Program-made: the position numbers and the translations under genes
The notes under the pieces: generated by a model
Seen by the model: only the letters and a program-made list of their open reading frames with translations
Told to the model about the DNA's origin: nothing
Databases searched by the model: none
Assembly: GCA_910577215.1 (NCBI GenBank)
Contig: CAJTMQ010000008.1
Span: 5,326-36,419, forward strand
From: an uncultured Eubacterium sp.
GTDB lineage: Bacteria; Bacillota; Clostridia; Oscillospirales; Acutalibacteraceae
Direction: 5' to 3'
Length of the DNA: 31,094 bases
In this document: piece by piece, positions 24,788-31,094 of the stretch
Position numbering within the stretch: position 1 is the stretch's first letter
Layout of the letters: each line of letters starts with the position of its first letter

Positions 24788-25839
24788 TATAATTTATCTA
24801 TCTCTTTCATCAATTCATCAAGTAATTTATCTTCGGGCACCTTTCTGAGTATTTCGCCCTTTTTAAAAATAAGACCGTTTCCGTCACCGCCTGCAACACC
24901 TATATCAGCCTCTTTTGCCTCGCCCGGTCCGTTAACAATACAACCCATAACTGCAACCTTAATCGGCTTTTTGCAATCCCTGAGCCTTTCCTCAACCTGT
25001 TTTGCCAGACCAATCAAATCAATTTTTGTTCTGCCGCAGGTTGGGCAGGAAATAAGATACGGACAATCATTTTTAAGCCCTATCGCTTTCAGTATATCAA
25101 ATGCGGCAAACACCTCTTTAACAGGTGCATCCGAAAGACTAACACGGATTGTGTCGCCTATGCCTTTTGTTAAAAGAGAGCCGATTCCGATTGATGATTT
25201 TATGATTCCCATTCTTTCAGTTCCCGCTTCGGTTACGCCAAGGTGAAGCGGATAGCTGCATTTTTCAGCCGCAAGCTCGTAAGCAGCAATCATTGTGTTT
25301 ACATCAGATGATTTAATGGAAATTACAATATCATCAAAATCAAATTTTTCAAGAAGCGAAGCGTGATAAAGAGCCGATTCAACCATAGCCTCAGGCGTTG
25401 GTGAACCGTGCTTTGCAAGGATTTCTTTTTCAAGACTGCCGCTGTTAACACCTATTCTGATAGGAATACCTTTCACTGCACAGATGTCTGCCACTGCCTT
25501 AACCCTTGCTTCATCACCGATATTACCCGGATTAATTCTGATTTTATCTATTCCGCGTTCGGCTGCACCCAAAGCAAGCCTGTAATCAAAATGAATATCT
25601 GCAACAAGCGGAACATCAACTGCGTTTTTTATAGGCTCAATCAGGCTTAAAGCCTCTTCATTCGGAACAGCAAAACGAATAACCTGACAGCCTGCTGCCG
25701 CAAGTTCCTTCGCCTGCTCAACAGAATGCCCAACATCAGCGGCGGGAATATTCAGCATAGACTGAACAAGCACAGGTGAATCACCGCCGATAAATGTATT
25801 TCCGAGCTTTATTTTTTTTGTTTTTCTTCTGTTAATCAT
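24787..25839 (-). CDS. ispG: 4-hydroxy-3-methylbut-2-enyl diphosphate synthase IspG
   Basis: A 350-residue iron-sulfur enzyme of the MEP isoprenoid pathway that reduces MEcPP to HMBPP. The N-terminal TIM barrel (SPVLVQSMLN, ADIHFDYRLAL, RINPGNIG) and the C-terminal cluster domain with Cys265, Cys268 (SCPTCGRT) and Cys300, plus Glu307 in GCIVNGPGEA, are all intact. It is the compact bacterial form without the plant insertion. The ATG is preceded by AGAGGA. With dxr, uppS and cdsA nearby, it feeds undecaprenyl carrier synthesis. Confidence 0.96.
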   Translation of the reverse strand: MINRRKTKKIKLGNTFIGGDSPVLVQSMLNIPAADVGHSVEQAKELAAAGCQVIRFAVPNEEALSLIEPIKNAVDVPLVADIHFDYRLALGAAERGIDKIRINPGNIGDEARVKAVADICAVKGIPIRIGVNSGSLEKEILAKHGSPTPEAMVESALYHASLLEKFDFDDIVISIKSSDVNTMIAAYELAAEKCSYPLHLGVTEAGTERMGIIKSSIGIGSLLTKGIGDTIRVSLSDAPVKEVFAAFDILKAIGLKNDCPYLISCPTCGRTKIDLIGLAKQVEERLRDCKKPIKVAVMGCIVNGPGEAKEADIGVAGGDGNGLIFKKGEILRKVPEDKLLDELMKEIDKL

Positions 25840-25854
25840 AATTAAGTCCTCTTA

Positions 25855-26895
25855 TCAAAACAGCTTTGTAATATCTGAAAATGTTACAAAGAACATAAGC
25901 AGCAGCAAAAGAGCAAGACCTACTGCATTTATTATATATTCCCACTTTGTAGGAAGTTTCTTTTTGGTTATACCCTCTGCAAGAAGCAGGAAGAAACGCC
26001 AGCCGTCCAGTGCCGGTATCGGAAAAAGGTTGAAAAGACCTACATTGATGGTAAGCAATGCCATTATTCTTAGCATGGACGGAATACTTGTTTTAACTGC
26101 ATCGGAAACAACCGAAACTGTACCGACAGGTCCGCTTAAATCGGACAGACCGTATCTGCCGACTAAAATATCATGAACTGAAAGGAACACCATTCTTGCA
26201 TAGGATATAAAATTGTTGACTGTGCTTGACAAAACTCCTGTAAAGGTTTTCTCCTTTCCAAGCAGCCAGAAGTCCATATTTATATACTGATGCCCCTCGT
26301 ACTCCTCCATATCAAACTGAATATTCAAAGTAACATCTTTTCCGTCACGTTTAACCACCATTTCAACATTTCCGTCTGCGGAACGTGAAAGACCGGTCTG
26401 TACATCTGTCGGAGTATAAATTCTCATACCGTCAATATTTTTAATTTCATCGCCTGCCTGAAGTCCGTAAGACGGGCTTACAGCTGTATCATCAAACTTA
26501 GCTACCGTTGAAGTGCCCACAAGATTCTGGCTGCATATTATACCAAGCATAATAACAAGGCCTAAAAGCAGATTCATTAATGCACCTGCAACAACAACAA
26601 AAATTCTTGCACTAACCCTCTTATTAGAGAAAGAACCATCGCCGCCCGAATCTTCATTTTCTCCCTCCATTGAGCAAAAACCGCCGAATAATATCAAACG
26701 CAATGAATAGGTTGTATCTCCCTTTTTGAAGGAAAACAGCTTTGGTCCCATTCCGATTGCAAATTCATTAACCTTGATTTTCATTAAGCGTGCAGCAATA
26801 AAATGACCGCCCTCGTGAATCAAAATAATAAGTTCAAAGAATAGTATTGCAATAATAATCGGGTAAACCGTGTTCCAGATAGATGTTAAATTCAC
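25855..26895 (-). CDS. rseP: RseP-type site-2 intramembrane metalloprotease
   Basis: A protein of about 346 residues in the M50 family. The first transmembrane helix carries HEGGH (zinc ligands and catalytic Glu, residues 27-31). A PDZ domain lies at about 115-200, and a C-terminal helix carries NLFPIPALDGW, the second active-site motif, with Asp kept but Trp where many members have Gly. It cleaves membrane-bound anti-sigma factors or leftover signal peptides; in B. subtilis RasP does this. I prefer the GTG at 26895, seven bases after AGAGG; a TTG one codon earlier is possible. It follows dxr by 12 bases, as in many Firmicutes. Confidence 0.93.
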   Translation of the reverse strand: MNLTSIWNTVYPIIIAILFFELIILIHEGGHFIAARLMKIKVNEFAIGMGPKLFSFKKGDTTYSLRLILFGGFCSMEGENEDSGGDGSFSNKRVSARIFVVVAGALMNLLLGLVIMLGIICSQNLVGTSTVAKFDDTAVSPSYGLQAGDEIKNIDGMRIYTPTDVQTGLSRSADGNVEMVVKRDGKDVTLNIQFDMEEYEGHQYINMDFWLLGKEKTFTGVLSSTVNNFISYARMVFLSVHDILVGRYGLSDLSGPVGTVSVVSDAVKTSIPSMLRIMALLTINVGLFNLFPIPALDGWRFFLLLAEGITKKKLPTKWEYIINAVGLALLLLLMFFVTFSDITKLF

Positions 26896-26907
26896 CAAAT
26901 CGCCTCT

Positions 26908-28053
26908 TTAATTAATAGTCTGCTTAACATATTCCCTCGCCGCCGTGTCCGTTTCAAGCACATCTTCAAGGGTGAAATTTTCTTTTTCAGGAGCCTTAAG
27001 CATAGCCTCCTCATTAAGATATGCAATATCCGTGAATTTAATTTTACCTTCAAGGAAAAATTTAACGCTTTCTTCATTTGCACCGTTTGCGGCCGCAGGA
27101 TGAAGTCCGCCCATTTCAATTGCATTTTTGCACACATTTATACATTTAAAGGTGTCATAATCGGGTTCAAAGAATGTAAGCTTTCCGTAGTCCGCAAGTG
27201 AAAGCGGAGCTACAGGGCTCGGCTGACGTTCGGGATATGTAAGTGCATACTGAATAGGAATTCTCATATCCGGCACACCAAGCTGTGCAATCATCGAATT
27301 ATCCTGATAAACGATTGCCGAGTGAACTACCGATTCACGGTGAACAACAATTTCAATATCATCATTCAGCATATCAAAAAGCCATTTTGCCTCTATAAAT
27401 TCCAGACCTTTATTCATCATGGTAGCAGAATCTATGGTTATTTTGGCACCCATATCCCAGTTAGGATGCTTAAGTGCATCGGATGCCGTTACGTTTTCAA
27501 GTTCTTCAAGCTTCTTTCCGAAGAACGGACCGCCCGATGCAGTAAGAATTATTTTCTTAATAGCTGATTTAGACGGGCTTCCCTGCATTGCCTGAAAGAT
27601 TGCTGAATGCTCACTGTCAACAGGCAGAATGGAAACACCATATTCTTTAGCAAGGTTTGTTACAAGATGTCCGCCTGCAACAAGCGTTTCCTTATTCGCA
27701 AGAGCTATCGTTTTCTTTGCTTTTATAGCCTCCAGGGTCGGCTGAAGACCTATCATTCCGACAACCGAGTTAAGAACTGTATCCGCACCGCTGTAGGCTG
27801 CACACTCAATAAGACCGTTCATACCCGAAACAACCTTCGTATCCGTATCGGAAATCTTTATTTTAAGGTCATTTGCAGCAGCTTCGCTCATCATACAAAC
27901 TATATCCGGCTTGAATTCACGCACCTGCCGATCCATTAAATCAACATTAGCATTTGCCGTAAGGCATTTGACGCTGTAGCCGTGCATACGGCATACATCA
28001 AGTGACTGCGTGCCTATTGAGCCTGTTGAGCCTAATATTGAAATGTTTTTCAT
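26908..28053 (-). CDS. dxr: 1-deoxy-D-xylulose 5-phosphate reductoisomerase
   Basis: A 381-residue NADPH-dependent enzyme that makes MEP from DXP. Visible are the nucleotide-binding GSTGSIGTQSLDV at the N-terminus, LANKETLVAGG, the metal and substrate region PVDSEHSAIFQ, ASGGPFFGK, and NKGLEFIEAKWLF. The length is typical. The ATG is preceded by AGAGGTG. It lies in the standard order uppS-cdsA-dxr-rseP-ispG, 13 bases after cdsA. Confidence 0.96.
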   Translation of the reverse strand: MKNISILGSTGSIGTQSLDVCRMHGYSVKCLTANANVDLMDRQVREFKPDIVCMMSEAAANDLKIKISDTDTKVVSGMNGLIECAAYSGADTVLNSVVGMIGLQPTLEAIKAKKTIALANKETLVAGGHLVTNLAKEYGVSILPVDSEHSAIFQAMQGSPSKSAIKKIILTASGGPFFGKKLEELENVTASDALKHPNWDMGAKITIDSATMMNKGLEFIEAKWLFDMLNDDIEIVVHRESVVHSAIVYQDNSMIAQLGVPDMRIPIQYALTYPERQPSPVAPLSLADYGKLTFFEPDYDTFKCINVCKNAIEMGGLHPAAANGANEESVKFFLEGKIKFTDIAYLNEEAMLKAPEKENFTLEDVLETDTAAREYVKQTIN

Positions 28054-28066
28054 TCAAATCACCTCT

Positions 28067-28930
28067 TTAAAAAGCAATTAGAGCCACGGCAAAGGTAAGC
28101 GGCAATGTGAAAAGTGATGAATCAAATCTATCCATAACACCGCCGTGACCGGGGAAGATTTTTCCAAAATCCTTTACTTGGAAATTTCTTTTTAATACCG
28201 AAGCACTTAAATCGCCCATCATTCCCATAAATGAAATCGGAAGACTGCATATAAGAAGTGTAATGATTCCTGCTGCTTCAATTTTTACATCTGCAAACTG
28301 ATTATAAAGCACAACTGCAACGACATTTAAAATCAATGCAAATATCACTCCGCATACTGCACCCTCAACTGTTTTCTTAGGGCTGATATTCGGGCTCATC
28401 TTATGCTTTCCGAATGCCATACCGCCAAGCTGAGCTCCGCTGTCCGTTCCAAGGGCACAGATAAGTCCGAAGAAAATGAGATAAATACCGAACTGTTCAT
28501 TTTCAAACATATCACGCAGCCTTACAAAAACCGAAAAGCCATACGGCACAAACACACTTGCAAAAACAGATATTGCAACATCCTCAAACTTTGTGTGGGC
28601 ATATCCCTTAAGCATCGCAAGCAGGAATATCAGCACCAAAGCAATGATATAAACAACCTGCGGCACTGCATTCACAACATTTCCCCAATACTGTGAATCA
28701 ACAAATGGAAGAAGCACCTTTGCGCTTGCAAAAAACGGAACACAAGCAGAAAATACCGTGCCGAGCACAACAATAAATTTATTTTTAACATTTGCACATT
28801 TCATGATTTCATTTGATGCAACTGCTGATAAAAATGCTATAACCGCAACAAAAAGCGGTGTGTTTATCTGCCACACAACAAGAGCAAGTATGCAAAGCAA
28901 AACAACTGCCGTAATAATTCTTTTCTTCAT
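28067..28930 (-). CDS. cdsA: Phosphatidate cytidylyltransferase CdsA
   Basis: A membrane protein of about 287 residues with around eight hydrophobic segments that converts phosphatidic acid and CTP to CDP-diacylglycerol, the precursor of phosphatidylglycerol and cardiolipin. The C-terminal signature is present as SPKKTVEGAVCG and GDLSASVLKRNFQVKDFGKIFPGHGGVMDRFDS. I place the start at the ATG at 28930, preceded by GGAGG at good spacing. An ATG at 28957 overlaps the uppS stop but would add nine polar residues and has no clear SD. Confidence 0.94.
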   Translation of the reverse strand: MKKRIITAVVLLCILALVVWQINTPLFVAVIAFLSAVASNEIMKCANVKNKFIVVLGTVFSACVPFFASAKVLLPFVDSQYWGNVVNAVPQVVYIIALVLIFLLAMLKGYAHTKFEDVAISVFASVFVPYGFSVFVRLRDMFENEQFGIYLIFFGLICALGTDSGAQLGGMAFGKHKMSPNISPKKTVEGAVCGVIFALILNVVAVVLYNQFADVKIEAAGIITLLICSLPISFMGMMGDLSASVLKRNFQVKDFGKIFPGHGGVMDRFDSSLFTLPLTFAVALIAF

Positions 28931-28953
28931 AAATTTTTCCTCCGTATCATCAA

Positions 28954-29670
28954 TCATCCGCCGAATCTGCGGTTACGATGCTCAAATTCATACAAGGCTT
29001 CGTGCAAATCCTCTTCATCAAAATCAGGCCAAAGAACATCACTGTACCAGAATTCACTGTATGCAGCCTGCCAGAGCAGGAAATTGGAAAGCCTTTCTTC
29101 ACCGCTCGGTCTGATAATAAGGTCGCAGTCCGGCATAGTATAAACATTGCTGCTTATATCCTTTTCGGTTATCTCTGTTTTACCTTCGGCTATCAGCTTG
29201 TTTACTGCGGAAACAATTTCCTGCCTGCCGCCGTAATTGATTGCAAGATTAACAAGCGTTCCTTTTCTTTCGGCAGTTTCAAATTCTGCTTCATCCATAA
29301 GGCTGAGGAGCTTAGAATCAATACCCTCACGCTCACCCACAAACTTTATTCGTATATCTCCGCTTTCGGTAAGCCTTTCCTTGGCTTCAATAAGAAAATC
29401 ATGAAAAAGCCTCATCAGCGTGTCGACCTCTTCTTTAGGACGTTTCCAGTTTTCGGTTGAAAATGCATAGAAGGTTACCTCTTCTATTCCGAGCCTGCCG
29501 CATTCCTTGCAGATTTTTTCAAAAACATCTGCACCCGCTCTGTGACCTGCAGTTCTCGGAAGTCCGCGTTTCTTTGCCCATCTTCCGTTGCCATCCATTA
29601 TAATTCCTATATGCCTTGGCAAAACTGAAAATTCTTTTTTCTCTTTTTGTTTTTTCTTAAATAAAGCCAT
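28954..29670 (-). CDS. uppS: Isoprenyl transferase, undecaprenyl diphosphate synthase UppS
   Basis: A 238-residue cis-prenyltransferase that extends farnesyl diphosphate to the C55 carrier of peptidoglycan and teichoic acid precursors. IGIIMDGNGRWAKKRGLPR carries the catalytic Asp, and AGHRAGADVF, FSTENWKRP and RPSGEERLSNFLLWQ, then YSEFWYSDVLWPDF follow in order. The ATG is preceded by AAAGGAG at ten bases. Between it and frr there is a 98-base gap with structured RNA, the largest gap of this block. Confidence 0.96.
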   Translation of the reverse strand: MALFKKKQKEKKEFSVLPRHIGIIMDGNGRWAKKRGLPRTAGHRAGADVFEKICKECGRLGIEEVTFYAFSTENWKRPKEEVDTLMRLFHDFLIEAKERLTESGDIRIKFVGEREGIDSKLLSLMDEAEFETAERKGTLVNLAINYGGRQEIVSAVNKLIAEGKTEITEKDISSNVYTMPDCDLIIRPSGEERLSNFLLWQAAYSEFWYSDVLWPDFDEEDLHEALYEFEHRNRRFGG

Positions 29671-29698
29671 AATATAAATGCTCCTTTAATGACAGAAT

Positions 29699-29763
29699 GG
29701 CGGAGGTGCATTCCCCCGCCTATTCAGTTGGCAAAAGTCAGAAACGGTCTGACCGCCAACCTG
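29699..29763 (-). other. Two RNA hairpins between frr and uppS
   Basis: In the minus-strand transcript a two-tier hairpin comes first: outer stem GTTGGC with GCCAAC (plus arms 29727-29732 and 29755-29760), inner stem GTCAG with CTGAC (29737-29741 and 29749-29753). A second hairpin, GGCGGGGG with CCTCCGCC (29699-29706 and 29713-29720), pairs fully only when read on the minus strand, through one G-U pair. No T-run follows either, so they are not ordinary terminators. An mRNA-processing or stability role for the frr end is a guess. Confidence 0.5.
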
Positions 29764-29768
29764 TATTG

Positions 29769-30323
29769 TCAGATAGAAATAATTTCCTGTTCCTTTTTCT
29801 TTTCCATCTCTTCCGTTTGCTTAATGTAGCTGTCTGTAATATCCTGAAGCTTCTTTTCGCCGTCCTTCTGATCATCTTCAGTGATTGCGTTATCCTTTTT
29901 AAGCTTCTTTATATCATCCATAGCATCTCGGCGAACATTTCTGATTGCTACCTTTGCTTCCTCGCCGCGCTTTGAAATATCCTTAACAAGCTCCTTACGG
30001 CGTTCCTCTGTAAGAGGAGGGAAAGAAAGGCGGATAACCTTTCCGTCATTGCTTGGGTTAATTCCTATATCAGAGGTATTGATTGCTTTTTCAATTTCCT
30101 TTAATGTGCTTGCATCCCAGGGCTGAATCATTAACATTCTCGGCTCAGGAACACTGATAGCAGCCATCTGATTAATCGGAGTAGCACAGCCATAATAATC
30201 AACCATTAATTTATCAAGTATTGCAGGGTTTGCTCTTCCTGCACGGATTGCCTTGTAATCCCTGTCAAGTGCATCAAGGCATTTTTCCATTTTCTCTTTT
30301 GTTTTAGCAAATACAGTTTCCAT
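29769..30323 (-). CDS. frr: Ribosome recycling factor
   Basis: A 184-residue RRF that splits post-termination ribosomes together with EF-G. It shows domain I helix ALDRDYKAIRAGRANPAILDKL, domain II VDYYGCATPINQMAAISVPEPRMLMIQPWD, and the end KKLKKDNAITEDDQKDGEKKLQDITDSYI. Full length. The ATG is preceded by AGAGGGA and follows pyrH by 17 bases. The pyrH-frr pair is conserved in almost all bacteria. Confidence 0.97.
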   Translation of the reverse strand: METVFAKTKEKMEKCLDALDRDYKAIRAGRANPAILDKLMVDYYGCATPINQMAAISVPEPRMLMIQPWDASTLKEIEKAINTSDIGINPSNDGKVIRLSFPPLTEERRKELVKDISKRGEEAKVAIRNVRRDAMDDIKKLKKDNAITEDDQKDGEKKLQDITDSYIKQTEEMEKKKEQEIISI

Positions 30324-30340
30324 AGTAGTTCCCTCTCTGA

Positions 30341-31051
30341 TTAATTATTCTGCACAAGTGTGCCTATTGTTTCGCCGCAAACGGCTTTGCATATATTATC
30401 CGGATCGTCAAGATTGAACACAAGGATAGACATATCATTATCCTTGCAGAGTGAAAATGCAGTTGAATCCATAACCTTTAAGTCACGGTTAATAACCTCT
30501 CTGAAAGTTACGGTATCATACTTAACAGCATCATCAAACTTGTTCGGGTCTTTATCATAAACACCGTCTACATTCGTTGCCTTGAAAAGAACATCTGCAT
30601 TGATTTCCACACTGCGAAGTGCAGCAGCCGTATCAGTTGAGAAGAACGGTGAGCCCGTGCCGCAGCCGAAAATAACGATTCTGCCCTTTTCAAAGTGACG
30701 GATAGCCTTGTTTCTGATATAAGGCTCTGCAATCTGACGCATTTCAATAGCAGTCTGCACTCTTACATCTGCACCAAGCTGCTCAAGCGCATCACAAAGT
30801 GCAAGAGAGTTCATAGCAGTTGCAAGCATTCCGATATGGTCTGCCCTTGTTCTGTCCATCCCTTCGCTTGTTCTGCCGCGCCAGAAGTTTCCGCCGCCGA
30901 CAACAATGCCGACCTCAACTCCCATATCCGCAACCTTTTTAACCGATTTACAGATTGTAACAACAGTATCGTTATCTATACCTGTTCCCTTTGCTCCTGC
31001 AAGAACCTCACCTGAAAGCTTCAGCAAAATTCTTTTGTAAGCAATACCCAT
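30341..31051 (-). CDS. pyrH: UMP kinase
   Basis: A 236-residue bacterial UMP kinase of the amino acid kinase fold that makes UDP from UMP. YKRILLKLSGEVL, the nucleotide-binding IVVGGGNFWRGR, ADHIGMLATAMNSLAL, and KATNVDGVYDKDP are diagnostic. The ATG is preceded by GGAGG at good distance. Only 43 bases remain upstream in the window; tsf and rpsB would be the expected next genes but are outside. Confidence 0.97.
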   Translation of the reverse strand: MGIAYKRILLKLSGEVLAGAKGTGIDNDTVVTICKSVKKVADMGVEVGIVVGGGNFWRGRTSEGMDRTRADHIGMLATAMNSLALCDALEQLGADVRVQTAIEMRQIAEPYIRNKAIRHFEKGRIVIFGCGTGSPFFSTDTAAALRSVEINADVLFKATNVDGVYDKDPNKFDDAVKYDTVTFREVINRDLKVMDSTAFSLCKDNDMSILVFNLDDPDNICKAVCGETIGTLVQNN

Positions 31052-31094
31052 AATTTATACCTCCGTGTAAGTGGAAAGATTTAATTACTTATAT

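Noticed and set aside
28978..29460. Open frame of 160 codons on the plus strand opposite uppS
   Set aside because: It lies antisense to a gene with all catalytic UppS motifs, has no good SD and its protein matches nothing I know. It is a shadow of the coding strand.
29671..29768. Rho-independent terminator between frr and uppS
   Set aside because: The hairpins are stable but neither is followed by a T-run in the transcript direction, so I list them as RNA structure only.
1..31094. Defence island, CRISPR array, prophage, insertion sequence or biosynthetic gene cluster
   Set aside because: All but one of the genes belong to recognised families, mostly core chromosomal ones in conserved order. 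I saw no direct-repeat array, transposase, integrase, phage gene or toxin-antitoxin pair.

Overview
The window is about 31 kb of low-GC, tightly packed bacterial chromosome, most likely from an anaerobic, spore-forming member of the Clostridia (Firmicutes), plausibly an Oscillospirales/Ruminococcaceae-type gut bacterium. The support is a PolC-type replicative polymerase, YabP/YabQ/SpoVB-like sporulation proteins, a bifunctional Rel, HemZ, and strong purine-rich ribosome binding sites with some GTG and TTG starts. Species-level placement is inference. I recognise 31 of 32 protein genes at least to family level. All but the first are on the minus strand, and no gap without a gene exceeds about 105 bases. 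I see no mobile element, CRISPR array, rRNA or tRNA.

Layout from left to right; most transcription runs right to left. (1) 50-1474: a plus-strand sugar/cation symporter of the GPH family, ending at a strong bidirectional terminator. (2) 1559-5707: mazG, an HU gene, rqcP-like S4 gene, yabP, yabQ, divIC, an RNA methyltransferase gene and a flavin-binding PNPOx-like gene, led by a promoter at 5742-5770 and punctuated by two internal terminators. (3) 5775-8044: a SpoVB-like flippase and an unrecognised coiled-coil protein, with a promoter at 8089-8117 and a terminator between the two genes. (4) 8147-20856: a 13-gene minus-strand run, hisZG-hisD-MBL-DUF3006-hisB-hisA-hisI-hisE-recJ-rel-dtd-MBL-hemZ. 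The largest gap between these genes is 20 nt and many overlap, so histidine synthesis is joined to the stringent-response/repair/heme block. A promoter overlapped by an inverted repeat lies upstream of hisZG. (5) 20945-31051: pyrH-frr-uppS-cdsA-dxr-rseP-ispG-polC, the familiar Firmicutes block for translation recycling, isoprenoid and envelope synthesis, and replication.

The most notable observation is that PolC (1280 residues) has no DnaQ-type 3'-5' exonuclease domain. In ordinary PolC this domain is inserted in the PHP domain. Here the two PHP halves join directly in a continuous reading frame, while the PHP metal ligands, polymerase aspartates, zinc cysteines and the C-terminal clamp-binding motif remain. 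Second, HisZ and short-form HisG are fused into one 537-residue protein. Third, the his cluster lacks hisC, hisH and hisF and carries a ComEC-like metallo-hydrolase/DUF3006 pair in the middle. Comparisons with reference proteins are from memory, not from alignments run here.
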